Of a DNA stretch of 64,000 bases, positions 8,776 to 17,248 are shown in pieces; position 1 is the stretch's first letter, and each line of letters starts with the position of its first letter. The notes under the pieces are model-generated. The model worked only from the letters and a program-made list of their open reading frames with translations, had not been told where the DNA came from and made no database searches. The stretch is from an uncultured Butyricicoccus sp. (lineage in GTDB: Bacteria > Bacillota > Clostridia > Oscillospirales > Butyricicoccaceae), in NCBI GenBank assembly GCA_944376065.1, contig CALWBL010000001.1, forward strand, positions 372,001 to 436,000, written 5' to 3'. The translations under genes were made by a program, and so were the position numbers.

Positions 8776-9639
8776 TTATCTTTTGAATTTTCTTAGTGCA
8801 GGAATAGCAGACCTAAAACATGTTATAGCAAGTGTAAGCATTAGAGAAGAGCGCACAGCCTCACAAAGCACAATTGCACATGCGAAAATAACTTCTCCAC
8901 GCTGAAGAAAATCACCCACAGAGAACACTCCAGCCGCCGCAAAGCATGGATATGTCACTTTACTACATGCAAGCCCTAGCACTAGATATGCTCTAAGTGA
9001 AATAAGTGTTAAACCCAAGCCTCCTATAATTACTCCTATTGTGCAATGCTTTGTAGTTGGCAAGTTTTCTGTTTGAGTGCAAAGCAGCAATGCAGGAATT
9101 AAATACAAAAATCTTGGACTTATTGAAAAAGAAAAATACTTCGGTAAATTCATGGCGTATTCAGCGCTAGAATTTGAAATTGTAATAAGAAGTGATAATA
9201 AAACTATAAAAATACATAAATAAGCAGTTGGATATGCCCACATAGCAACCGCTGTTCTGCCACGTCTGCCCGCTCGCCATGCAACAAAAAATAATACAAG
9301 CATACTTAAATATTGTGGTATAGCTGGAAATGCAGTAATCTGCCAAAACTTAGACAATCTTAACCCCGACAATATAAGCACAAAAACGGCAAATACTCCA
9401 ACTATTATCAATAAAGGTTTTCCAACAACGCTAGGAATTTTAAGACATAAAGCTTCAAAATCTCTTATATTAAAATAAGCTAACAGTCTAAGATAAATAA
9501 ATGTTACTAAAGCAAATATTAAAGTTGAAACAAAAAACGATACTATATATTCAGGGGAAGTTTCAAGATATAAACCATCCGCAAGCAGAAAAACTGCGAG
9601 AAATGCACCTTGCCAGCGCGGAAAAAGTGTATCACGCAT
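8776..9639 (-). CDS. Short GerAB-type germinant receptor permease
   Basis: Integral membrane B-subunit of a GerA-type receptor (APC superfamily). Only 287 residues against roughly 360 for the usual family, with about eight hydrophobic segments instead of ten. The family motif near the end is visible: YPCFAAAGVFSVGDFLQRGEV resembles the conserved SIGDFLERLE-type region before the last helices. It is the last gene of gerA-gerC-gerB; its ATG overlaps the gerC stop by 8 bases. The shortness could be a natural compact form or loss of the N-terminal helices; no frameshifted remnant is needed, since the start is coupled to gerC. Confidence 0.75.
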   Translation of the reverse strand: MRDTLFPRWQGAFLAVFLLADGLYLETSPEYIVSFFVSTLIFALVTFIYLRLLAYFNIRDFEALCLKIPSVVGKPLLIIVGVFAVFVLILSGLRLSKFWQITAFPAIPQYLSMLVLFFVAWRAGRRGRTAVAMWAYPTAYLCIFIVLLSLLITISNSSAEYAMNLPKYFSFSISPRFLYLIPALLLCTQTENLPTTKHCTIGVIIGGLGLTLISLRAYLVLGLACSKVTYPCFAAAGVFSVGDFLQRGEVIFACAIVLCEAVRSSLMLTLAITCFRSAIPALRKFKR

Positions 9640-10285
9640 ACTTTATCCCCCCATCTTTGGATATTATAATGCTTGAATCCGGTGCAGCGTGACCATCATC
9701 AGATAAAATAAGCACAGGAAGTGCAATATCTCGACCATTCAAGCGATAATCTAAAATACGAAACATAGGAAAATCTTTAAATGTTTGGTCTTTTGTTCTT
9801 TTTTCAATTAGGGAAGAAAGTGCCATTCCAGGTATCCCATCAGTTACAGATGGTGCTTGTAAAATTTCGTCTGGAGATGCACTCTCAGAAACAGCAATTC
9901 TAAGAGTTAATCTTACATCTGGTCTTTGGATTAAGCTGTCTATGAGTTTATCAATATCAAATCTTGCTATTTCTTCACTTATTATAACAACAGATGCATG
10001 ACTTAAATATAATCTGCTTGCAAACATCATGTCAGCGTTATAAAATAGCTTTGAAAAGTCATCTGCTTTTACGGTAAAATATTCAGGTGTAACTTCACCA
10101 TCTAAACTATCTTGTCTTATACTTTCTATTGTCATTTTATATAGGTCATCTTCTTTATCTATTGCCAAAGCAGAAATCGGCAAAATTTGACCCGCATTTT
10201 GATTTAATTCCACACGCTTATTTTTTATTGGCTGACAGCCTGCTAACATTAAAATACAGGGAATAAGAAGTAAAAGTTTTTTCAT
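9632..10285 (-). CDS. Short GerAC-type germinant receptor lipoprotein
   Basis: C-subunit of a GerA-type receptor. A lipoprotein signal peptide is clear (MKKLLLLIPCILMLAGC; lipobox LAGC, Cys at residue 17). At 217 residues it has only about the N-terminal half of a normal GerAC (about 370-400): it ends soon after LPVLILSDDG, where the family continues into a C-terminal domain. It overlaps gerA by 4 bases (ATGA) and gerB by 8 bases, so all three are translationally coupled. The call rests on the lipobox, the sequence pattern and the context. Confidence 0.75.
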   Translation of the reverse strand: MKKLLLLIPCILMLAGCQPIKNKRVELNQNAGQILPISALAIDKEDDLYKMTIESIRQDSLDGEVTPEYFTVKADDFSKLFYNADMMFASRLYLSHASVVIISEEIARFDIDKLIDSLIQRPDVRLTLRIAVSESASPDEILQAPSVTDGIPGMALSSLIEKRTKDQTFKDFPMFRILDYRLNGRDIALPVLILSDDGHAAPDSSIIISKDGGIKYA

Positions 10286-11718
10286 TTTTTGCCCCTTCCC
10301 GCAATAAATCGCTTATTTTTCATTTGCCGCCAGCTTATTCTTATGGCTCTATCTTCTGTGTGTGCGTTAACTCTAGGAAGTAAGTTCAGTAAATATGGCA
10401 CGGAACATGAATGAAGTGCACATAAATGCAGTAAAACAGAGGAAAGACCTAAAATAAGACCATAAAGCCCGAATAAGGCTGAGCAAACAAGTAAAACAAA
10501 GCGTAGATATAAAGCCGCATTTTGTAGCTTAGGAGCAGCAAGACCTGTAACTGCTGCAATAGCAACTATAATTACAGCTGGTGCAGAAATAATTCTTGCA
10601 GAAACAGCCGATTGACCTAGTACTAATCCACCCACAATTGACATAGTAGAGCCGATAACCCCTGGAGTACGTGCTCCAGCCTCCTTTAGTATTTCAAATA
10701 CTATTAAAAGCATAAAAATTTCCCAAAGCGGTGGAAGCGGCACACCCTTTTGTGCAGCAGTAATAGCGAGCAACATTCGAGTTGGCAATAACTCAGCGTG
10801 GTAGTAAAGCAGTGCTATATATAGAGCGGGAATTATAATAGAAAGCAATACACCAGCAGAGCGTATTATTCTAGCAAGACTTGCTTGCATAACAGGTAAA
10901 TAGTAATCATCATTTGCTTGAATGCATTCTTGTAAAATGCAAGGTGCAGTTAATACAACAGGAGAACCATCGGTTATAATAGCAACTCGACCTTCAAGCA
11001 GTTTTGCGGCTACTACATCTGGTCTTTCTGTTGTCCCCAAGGTTGGAAAAGGTGAATTTTGTTCATCTCTTATACATTCAGCTATATAATTTGCATCTAA
11101 AATACCGTCAAGGTCTATATTATTCAGTCGTTTTTTTATCTCTTTCACAAGTTTATCGTCGGTTACACCCTCAATGTAACACAAACAGACGGCTGTTTGA
11201 CTGTGTGTTGCCATTCGTGAAAAAGAAAATTTAAGCCTTGAATCATTTAAACGTCTGCGAATCATGGATAAATTTGTCATAAATACCTCAGTAAAACCCT
11301 CACGGGGGCCTCGAAGTACACGCTCATTATCTGGCTCACTTGATGAACGCACAGAAAATCCCTTTGTATTAACAACAACCGGGCGTGATTCCCCTTCGGT
11401 TAATATAACTGTATCTCCATACATCATAGCCGAAAGCATTTTATTGAGGTCTGTCTGCACAATGCTGTCATTTATTTGAATTATTGTTTCAGCTAATGTT
11501 TCAGCGGTTACTGTGCTTTCATAGCATGATACTATTGGGCGAATTATACTTTGGTTTATTGCGAGATTATTGACCATTCCATCAAAAAAACAGACTGCAC
11601 AGCTAAGACCATTTTTGCTTTTTGCCTTTCTAGTGATAAATGTATTATCATCTTTGAAAATATTTTTTAGAACCTGTATATTATGTTCAAGTGATGTTGT
11701 AAATTTAATTTCAGCCAT
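10282..11718 (-). CDS. GerAA-type spore germination receptor subunit A
   Basis: 478 residues, the full family length. A soluble N-terminal half (about residues 1-270) with GMVNNLAINQSII, RGPREGFTEV and a VAIITDGSPVVLTAP stretch is followed by a membrane domain of about 5-6 helices, including the GARTPGVIGSTMSIVGGLVLGQSAV region conserved in GerAA and SpoVAF proteins. A-subunits act in the spore inner membrane in nutrient sensing and ion release. The ATG at 11718 is chosen because AAAGGAG lies 10 bases upstream. It is 53 bases after spoIIP and probably co-transcribed with gpr-spoIIP. SpoVAF is an alternative name, but the C and B partners favour a receptor. Confidence 0.88.
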   Translation of the reverse strand: MAEIKFTTSLEHNIQVLKNIFKDDNTFITRKAKSKNGLSCAVCFFDGMVNNLAINQSIIRPIVSCYESTVTAETLAETIIQINDSIVQTDLNKMLSAMMYGDTVILTEGESRPVVVNTKGFSVRSSSEPDNERVLRGPREGFTEVFMTNLSMIRRRLNDSRLKFSFSRMATHSQTAVCLCYIEGVTDDKLVKEIKKRLNNIDLDGILDANYIAECIRDEQNSPFPTLGTTERPDVVAAKLLEGRVAIITDGSPVVLTAPCILQECIQANDDYYLPVMQASLARIIRSAGVLLSIIIPALYIALLYYHAELLPTRMLLAITAAQKGVPLPPLWEIFMLLIVFEILKEAGARTPGVIGSTMSIVGGLVLGQSAVSARIISAPAVIIVAIAAVTGLAAPKLQNAALYLRFVLLVCSALFGLYGLILGLSSVLLHLCALHSCSVPYLLNLLPRVNAHTEDRAIRISWRQMKNKRFIAGRGKK

Positions 11719-11771
11719 AAAAAAACGCTCCTTTGGGATAAGTATACCCAAAAGAGCAAATACAATACATC

Positions 11772-12818
11772 TTATTTAGGAGCAAGCATATAAGTTGCAA
11801 GTGTATCTCCAAAAAGCTGAATCGAATAAATTGCCTCTTGCAGTGTATTTCCTGAAGTTCCCACTTCAAGCAGCATGGAGGCAGGTGTTAAATGTAGGTT
11901 AAAACGTTGCTTTCTAAGATTTATTGAACGCATTAAATTTGGATGCTGTGCATCAAGTTCTCTTTGAAGGGTTACAGCATAGCCTAAATGCTCCTCCCAA
12001 TCATCAAAAGCAAGTCCACTTGCATCTGTACCCATTACAAGCATCATCTGTGCCGCTGTTTTCCCGTTTATATCTGTTGCAAGTTTTTTAGGTGTGCCAT
12101 CTGCATTTAAAATTGCATCACGATGTATGTCAATCGTCATTTGCACACTTGGATATTTTTCTAAAGCCGCCTGAACATTTCTAAGAGATTCACCATAAGA
12201 ACCATTATATGATGGATAATCATTAAGGTCTGTAAGATGGATTGTTTTTATTCCTCGGCTTTCAAGAACCTTGCAAAGCTCCTCACCAACTCTAACCATA
12301 TTTTGGTTTGTATCTAATGTTCTATTATCACCGCTTGCTGTATAGGTATCCGAACCTGATTGTGTATAAGCCTCGGTTGCATGGGTGTGATATACAAGCA
12401 CTAAAGGCTCAGTGGTATTTGCAACTATTCTTTTAGGATTTGCAAGCATTGATTCTAAATCAAAATCGTATCCGGATTGATTGCTAAAAGTTACGGTTTC
12501 AGCCCGTGGAATTGTTTCCGGGTCTATTGGCTGAGGTTCGGTTTCCACCTGCTCAGTCTGTTCAGTTTGAGCTGTTTGCGCCGTTTGAACAATATTTTCA
12601 GTCTGCTTATTAACCACAGCAGACGCATCTGTATACTCTCCGGTTTCGAGTGCAAGGGCAGCACGAACGAAACGTTCATTTTGAGCTAAACTGGTTAGCA
12701 TATCCTTTACAACTTCGTCACCACCAGCTTTGCCGCCTAAAAGCAAAACAGTGGCTAGAATAAGGCAAAAAAATGCAGGTGCAGAGCTATTGCTGCCCCT
12801 TGGCTTATGACGTTTCAT
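11772..12818 (-). CDS. spoIIP: Stage II sporulation protein P
   Basis: Membrane-tethered amidase/endopeptidase that works with SpoIID and SpoIIM to thin septal peptidoglycan and drive engulfment. 348 residues. One N-terminal membrane anchor (about residues 14-32), a low-complexity linker rich in QTAQTEQ repeats, then the catalytic domain with VLVYHTHATEAYT, VRVGEELCKVLESRG, TIDIHRDA and a C-terminal SMLLEVGTSGNT, which supply the expected His and Glu zinc ligands. AAGGAGG stands 9 bases before the ATG at 12818. It follows gpr by 58 bases, the usual rpsT/gpr/spoIIP neighbourhood in Firmicutes. Confidence 0.94.
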   Translation of the reverse strand: MKRHKPRGSNSSAPAFFCLILATVLLLGGKAGGDEVVKDMLTSLAQNERFVRAALALETGEYTDASAVVNKQTENIVQTAQTAQTEQTEQVETEPQPIDPETIPRAETVTFSNQSGYDFDLESMLANPKRIVANTTEPLVLVYHTHATEAYTQSGSDTYTASGDNRTLDTNQNMVRVGEELCKVLESRGIKTIHLTDLNDYPSYNGSYGESLRNVQAALEKYPSVQMTIDIHRDAILNADGTPKKLATDINGKTAAQMMLVMGTDASGLAFDDWEEHLGYAVTLQRELDAQHPNLMRSINLRKQRFNLHLTPASMLLEVGTSGNTLQEAIYSIQLFGDTLATYMLAPK

Positions 12819-12876
12819 ACATGTTGACCTCCTTGGTAAATTATACCTATGATAATATATGGTCAACAAAAAAAGT

Positions 12877-13740
12877 TTATGACAAATATAAATCAATTGT
12901 TTCTGGTGTTAGGTCAGGCTGAAATGCCATATTAAGTGAATAGCCTATAACACGAGATATATCATTTACATCTCTATCAATATCTCTTGTTGTAACAAGA
13001 AGTGGAGTTTTATTTTTTTCTGAAAAAAGTGAGGATGCATCAATAACAGTTGGTGCACCAATAGAGATTACAGGAACACCCAAAGTTTCTTGATTTAAAG
13101 CTGCTCGTGAATTTTGCACTCCCGAGCCTGGAATTATACCCGTATTAGAAAGTTGTATTGTTCTGCAAAGTCTATCAACATTACCGGCAGCAAGCGCATC
13201 AACCGCAATTACAACACATGGTTTTATTTTATCAATTACGCCCTTTGTAAGCTCTTGCACTTCTATTCCTGTTTGACCTAAAACACCAGCAGAAAGCACA
13301 CTAACCGAACGCCAATTATGGAATAAATCAGGTTCCTTTGATATTAAATGCCTTGTAGCAAGTAAATATTCTGATGTATATGGACCAATAGCGTCTGGGG
13401 TTATTTGTCTATTTCCAAGCCCAACTACAAGAACTGGTGAATTTTCATTTTGTGGTAAAAGTTTTTTTATGCATGATGAAAGCACACTGCAAGCATTAGA
13501 AAACGCATCTTCTTCTTTTCTTGTAAGTGCATCTATAATAATTGTGTCATAAATACCTATTGGTTTTCCAATCTCATGGGCGGCCTCTTCTGTTTTTATT
13601 TCAACAGATGTTACATCAAAACCATTTATATTTTTAGCAGAGCTTATAACGCCGGATAATAAATCTAAGTTTTCTAAATTAGATTTGCTCATTTCAAGCG
13701 ATTCCATTGCAAGGTCGGTTCTGCAAGTTGAAAGCAACAT
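12877..13740 (-). CDS. gpr: Germination protease GPR
   Basis: Spore protease that degrades small acid-soluble proteins after germination. 287 residues, somewhat shorter than Bacillus GPR (about 370). Family signatures are present: RTDLAMES near the N-terminus, where the zymogen is processed in Bacillus; VVGLGNRQITPDAIGP; SAGVLGQTGIEVQE; and VDALAAGNVDRLCRTIQL followed by NTGIIPGSGV. Two ATGs are possible (13746 and 13740). The second has the better 9-base distance from AGAAGG. A sigma-G-like promoter lies 31-59 bases upstream, fitting its known forespore expression. Confidence 0.93.
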   Translation of the reverse strand: MLLSTCRTDLAMESLEMSKSNLENLDLLSGVISSAKNINGFDVTSVEIKTEEAAHEIGKPIGIYDTIIIDALTRKEEDAFSNACSVLSSCIKKLLPQNENSPVLVVGLGNRQITPDAIGPYTSEYLLATRHLISKEPDLFHNWRSVSVLSAGVLGQTGIEVQELTKGVIDKIKPCVVIAVDALAAGNVDRLCRTIQLSNTGIIPGSGVQNSRAALNQETLGVPVISIGAPTVIDASSLFSEKNKTPLLVTTRDIDRDVNDISRVIGYSLNMAFQPDLTPETIDLYLS

Positions 13741-13770
13741 ATTCATACACCTTCTTTTATGGGATAAATA

Positions 13771-13799
13771 TATTATGTGTGGAAAAACTGAACTTATTC
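13771..13799 (-). promoter_or_regulatory. Sigma-G/F-type forespore promoter of gpr
   Basis: On the minus strand GAATA, a 17-base spacer, CATAATA. This fits the sigma-G consensus (GHATR, 17-18 bases, CATnMTA) at every defined position. In Bacillus gpr is transcribed by sigma-G and sigma-F. Confidence 0.65.
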
Positions 13800-13869
13800 T
13801 GTTAATATAAACATATTAACAGCTAATATATTATGATTTCAAAAAAAATCAGAAAAATGAAAATAATAC

Positions 13870-13898
13870 TTGCTTTTTTGCTAAAAAGATGGTAGTAT
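13870..13898 (+). promoter_or_regulatory. Sigma-A promoter of rpsT
   Basis: TTGCTT, 17 bases, TAGTAT, about 43 bases upstream of the start codon. A second TATTAT overlaps but gives a 20-base spacer. Confidence 0.55.
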
Positions 13899-13940
13899 TA
13901 TAAATACTGATGACTAGCTAGAGCAAGGAGGTGGAATCGA

Positions 13941-14204
13941 ATGCCAAATATTAAGTCTGCAAAGAAGCGTGTCAAGGTAACCAAGATTAAAGCTATGCGT
14001 AACCAGATGGCTAAGAGTGCTCTTAAGACCATTCTGAAGAAGTTTGATGCAGCTATTGAAAGCGGTGATAAGGCTGCTGCTGAGGTTGCATACAAGGCTG
14101 CTGTTAAGGCAGTGGACAAGGCCGCTGCAAAGCATCTTATGCATAAGAATGCTGCCTCTCATAAGAAGAGTGCTCTGACTCTGAAGCTGAACGCTATCGG
14201 CTAA
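13941..14204 (+). CDS. rpsT: 30S ribosomal protein S20
   Basis: Small-subunit protein that binds 16S rRNA. 87 residues, very basic and alanine-rich, with the classic MPNIKSAKKRVKVTKI start and a C-terminal KAAAKHLMHKNAASHKKSAL segment. AAGGAGG stands 9-10 bases upstream. It is monocistronic and divergent from gpr, a common arrangement in Firmicutes. Confidence 0.97.
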   Translation: MPNIKSAKKRVKVTKIKAMRNQMAKSALKTILKKFDAAIESGDKAAAEVAYKAAVKAVDKAAAKHLMHKNAASHKKSALTLKLNAIG

Positions 14205-14222
14205 TTTAAAACGCATAAGATT

Positions 14223-14255
14223 AAATGCTCTGTCTAAAAAGACAGAGCATTTTTT
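14223..14255 (+). terminator. Terminator of rpsT
   Basis: Perfect stem of TGCTCTGTC with GACAGAGCA around a short A-rich loop, ending in a T-run. Nineteen bases after the rpsT stop. Confidence 0.9.
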
Positions 14256-14273
14256 GAATGGTATGTATTAAAT

Positions 14274-14308
14274 AAGCCCACCGACAATGTCGGTGGGCTT
14301 TGTGTTTT
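14274..14308. terminator. Second strong hairpin between rpsT and the DUF711 gene
   Basis: AAGCCCACCGA pairs with TCGGTGGGCTT around a 5-base loop. It is followed on the plus strand by TGTGTTTT and preceded by an AT-rich stretch, so it may act as a back-up terminator for rpsT or for the minus-strand operon. Confidence 0.6.
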
Positions 14309-14324
14309 ATAAGAGTTAATTAAA

Positions 14325-14430
14325 CGCTAAATTTGCAAATTGCAAATTTGAAATCATATTTTGTGTCCTGTGGAACACGACCATATACTCTGTATATGAA
14401 CCTTGCAGCCTTTTAAAAAGCTGGTCAAAA
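14325..14430 (-). repeat. Run of four small inverted repeats downstream of the DUF711 gene
   Basis: On the minus strand, after the DUF711 stop, the non-coding DNA folds into successive short hairpins: CAGCTTTT/AAAAGGCTG, CATATAC/GTATATG, GTGTTCC/GGACAC (one mismatch), and a 21-base near-palindrome AAATTTGCAA/TTGCAAATTT. No ORF or known RNA family is recognised. With the stem at 14274-14308 and the rpsT terminator this makes six hairpins in about 210 bases. Confidence 0.5.
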
Positions 14431-14445
14431 CTCTAATTTTGTTTT

Positions 14446-15810
14446 TTAATTCTTTAGGCTGTGAATCGGTGCAGGAATCCTTCCACCTCGATGGATAAAC
14501 TTGGCTGGTGAATGGGTAGACACTGGCATAATAGGTGCAGAACCTAACAGTCCGCCAAACTCCACGCTATCTCCCACAGTTTTACCGATTGCAGGAATAA
14601 CTCTAACTGCTGTTGTTTTATTGTTGACAACACCTATTGCAATTTCATCAGCGATAAGACCAGAAATCACTTCCGCTGTTGTATCACCAGGTACAGCCAC
14701 CATATCAATGCCAACCGAGCAAACAGCAGTCATAGCCTCTAGTTTTTCCATAGAAAGCACTCCAGACTCAACCGCTGCAATCATACCTTCATCTTCAGAT
14801 ACTGGAATAAATGCACCAGATAAACCGCCCACATTAGATGATGCCATAACACCGCCTTTTTTAACAGCGTCATTTAGCATTGCAAGTATTGCAGTAGTGC
14901 CACAGCAGCCACAGGTTTCAAGTCCTACTTCTTCAAGTATACGAGCGACAGAGTCACCAACCGCAGGAGTTGGAGCAAGTGACAAGTCAACAATACCAAA
15001 TGGAACGCCCAAACGCTCACTCGCAAGAGAGCCTACTAGCTGACCCATACGGGTGATTTTAAATGCTGTTTTTTTGATGATTTCTGCAACTTCACCTATT
15101 GAGCAGTCACCAGCACGACGAATAGCAGCTTGTACAACACCTGGACCAGATACGCCTACATTAAGCACAGTTTCTGGCTCACCAATACCATGGAAAGCAC
15201 CTGCCATAAATGGGTTGTCATCAACTGCATTTGCAAAAACAACGAGTTTTGCACAGCCCATTGATTGATTATCTTTAGTGTTTTCTGCTGTTTGTTTAAT
15301 AATTTGTCCCATTTTAGCGATTGCATCAAGGTTTACACCCGCTTTAGTAGATGCAACATTTACAGATGAGCATACATTATTTGTAACAGCCAGAGCCTCT
15401 GGAATAGAGTTAATTAAAATTTCATCGCCCTTAGCAAAGCCTTTTTGCACAAGTGCAGAAAAGCCGCCAATAAAGTTTACACCAGTAGTCGCAGCAGCTC
15501 TATCTAATGCTTGAGCGATTTTAACATAGCTGTTTGCATTTGTAGTAGCACCAATCATAGAAATAGGTGTTACGGAAATGCGTTTATTGATAATAGGAAT
15601 ACCAAGTTCACGCTCAATACTTTCACCAGTAAAAACCAGTTTTTCTGCCCTTTTTGTTATTTTATCGTAGATTTTATCGCACAGAACATCAATATCATCA
15701 GATGCCAAATCACGCAGAGAAATACCCATTGTGATAGTTCTAATATCAAGATGCTCTTCTTCAATCATCTGTATTGTTTCGAGAATATCTCCAGTGTTAA
15801 TCATTGCCAC
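14446..15810 (-). CDS. DUF711 / PFL-family protein (UPF0210)
   Basis: 454 residues, a highly conserved cytosolic protein of unknown function found across anaerobic Firmicutes and archaea. The start [14 protein letters not shown], the [13 protein letters not shown] block and several glycine-rich segments ([44 protein letters not shown]) are typical; many small residues and conserved Cys (LETCGCCGT) suggest a glycyl-radical-like or other barrel fold, but no catalytic role is established. GTG at 15810 is chosen: GGAGG is 9 bases upstream, against 15 for the ATG at 15804. It is directly behind an ACT-domain gene (15-base gap), its usual partner. Confidence 0.9.
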   Translation of the reverse strand: MAMINTGDILETIQMIEEEHLDIRTITMGISLRDLASDDIDVLCDKIYDKITKRAEKLVFTGESIERELGIPIINKRISVTPISMIGATTNANSYVKIAQALDRAAATTGVNFIGGFSALVQKGFAKGDEILINSIPEALAVTNNVCSSVNVASTKAGVNLDAIAKMGQIIKQTAENTKDNQSMGCAKLVVFANAVDDNPFMAGAFHGIGEPETVLNVGVSGPGVVQAAIRRAGDCSIGEVAEIIKKTAFKITRMGQLVGSLASERLGVPFGIVDLSLAPTPAVGDSVARILEEVGLETCGCCGTTAILAMLNDAVKKGGVMASSNVGGLSGAFIPVSEDEGMIAAVESGVLSMEKLEAMTAVCSVGIDMVAVPGDTTAEVISGLIADEIAIGVVNNKTTAVRVIPAIGKTVGDSVEFGGLLGSAPIMPVSTHSPAKFIHRGGRIPAPIHSLKN

Positions 15811-15825
15811 AGCTTATATCCTCCA

Positions 15826-16095
15826 TTAAATACGGTGCATTGCATTGAAGATATCCTCATGCATACAGTGTACCTTCATACCCATTTCTTCTCCGTCTTT
15901 GTCTAGTGCCTCAACTAAACTGCTAAAATCAATGTTACATTTGCTGATGTCAACCAGCATCACCATTGCAAATAGTTCTTCCATAACATTCTGAGCGATA
16001 TCCTGAATGTTAACATCATATTTGCAAAGTGTTTCCGAAATTTTTGCGATAATGCCTGTACGGTCTTTGCCCACCACGGTAATCACTGCACGCAT
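15826..16095 (-). CDS. ACT-domain protein (UPF0237 family)
   Basis: 89 residues consisting of tandem short ACT-like sequence, with MRAVITVVGKDRTGIIAKISETL as the ACT signature. ACT domains bind amino acids or other small ligands, and this family is nearly always next to DUF711, so it is probably its regulatory partner (inference from context). The ATG at 16095 has GGAGG 9 bases upstream. It is 35 bases behind hemW. Confidence 0.9.
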   Translation of the reverse strand: MRAVITVVGKDRTGIIAKISETLCKYDVNIQDIAQNVMEELFAMVMLVDISKCNIDFSSLVEALDKDGEEMGMKVHCMHEDIFNAMHRI

Positions 16096-16130
16096 TTTTT
16101 GTTTACCTCCAAAATTCATATAAGTTGTTA

Positions 16131-17243
16131 TTATATCGATGATAAAACATCGGATAAAATCGCATTTGAAACAAGAAATCCTGTTTCAGTAAGGTTCCAT
16201 GAACCATTTTTATTTTCTACAAGTCCATTAGTTATATATTTTCTTAAATTTTTTTCGATAGGTTTAAATGATTTATTGAATTTCTGCTCATACTCGCAGG
16301 GAATAATTCCCTTTGCAGTTCTCAGCGAGAGCATAATAAATTCATCGGATTGACTAAAGCCCTCGACTTCTTCTTCCAGCTCTGGCTTAACACCAGAAAT
16401 AAAATCGTTTATATTAGCTGAATATGCAAATCTTTGCCCATTAAACAAAGAATGTGCCGAACAGCCTATGCCTAAATATTCAGATAAATCCCAATAATGT
16501 GAATTATGCCTTGAATAATATCCTTTTTTCGCCCAATTTGACACCTCATAATGTTCAAATCCATGCTTTTTTAGCTTTTGGCATATTGCGTTATACATAT
16601 CCACGGAAGTATCTTCATCAGGTAAAAGTGGATTTTTCTCTGCAAGCGGTGTGCCTTCCTCCACCTTGAGTGCATAACATGATAGATGTGTAGGTTCAAG
16701 CTCTAACATTTGATTTAAGCTATCTAAGACCATATCTATACTTTGATTTGGCAGTGCATACATTAAATCAAGCGATACATTTTTAAACCCATGTTTTTTA
16801 GCAAGGTTTACAGCATTTTTCGCCTCATTTGCTGTATGTCGTCTTGAAAGGCTTTTTAGAATATCATCTTGCATTGCTTGAACGCCTATTGAAAGCCTAT
16901 TTACATTTACTTTCTTTAAATTTAACAGCAAATTTTCATTTATGCTGTCTGGGTTACATTCAACCGTTATCTCAGCATCAGAACTGATATTAAATTTATC
17001 ATATATATTGTTAATAATTTCAGCTAATCTTTCACCGCCAATTAGAGATGGGGTGCCGCCGCCAAAGTAAATGGTATCCACAATATGATTTTTACAGTTT
17101 TGAGACCAATCTGAAATAGTTTTAATCAATGCCTTTTTATATTCCTCAATCTGATTATCATTTGCAGCAAATGAATAAAAATCACAATAGCTACATTTTG
17201 ACGCACAAAATGGAATATGAATATACAATCCAAGTGTATTCAA
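16131..17243 (-). CDS. hemW: HemW-type radical SAM protein
   Basis: 370 residues, a radical SAM protein of the HemN/HemW class. The cluster motif CASKCSYC (residues 13-20) and the GGGTPS motif are present. HemW proteins act as heme chaperones rather than coproporphyrinogen oxidases; the lepA-hemW pairing seen here (5-base gap) is the typical context for HemW. Older annotations call these oxygen-independent coproporphyrinogen III oxidases. Confidence 0.88.
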   Translation of the reverse strand: MNTLGLYIHIPFCASKCSYCDFYSFAANDNQIEEYKKALIKTISDWSQNCKNHIVDTIYFGGGTPSLIGGERLAEIINNIYDKFNISSDAEITVECNPDSINENLLLNLKKVNVNRLSIGVQAMQDDILKSLSRRHTANEAKNAVNLAKKHGFKNVSLDLMYALPNQSIDMVLDSLNQMLELEPTHLSCYALKVEEGTPLAEKNPLLPDEDTSVDMYNAICQKLKKHGFEHYEVSNWAKKGYYSRHNSHYWDLSEYLGIGCSAHSLFNGQRFAYSANINDFISGVKPELEEEVEGFSQSDEFIMLSLRTAKGIIPCEYEQKFNKSFKPIEKNLRKYITNGLVENKNGSWNLTETGFLVSNAILSDVLSSI

Positions 17244-17248
17244 AATTA

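Noticed and set aside
11719..11771. A separate sigma-G promoter in front of gerA
   Set aside because: GTATT with TATACTT at 17 bases is present but the -10 misses two key positions, and the palindromic GGGTATACTTATCCC explains the sequence as well.
14501..15514. Long plus-strand open frames opposite the DUF711 gene
   Set aside because: They mirror a strongly conserved minus-strand gene, have no ribosome binding sites and resemble no family. Shadows of the real frame.
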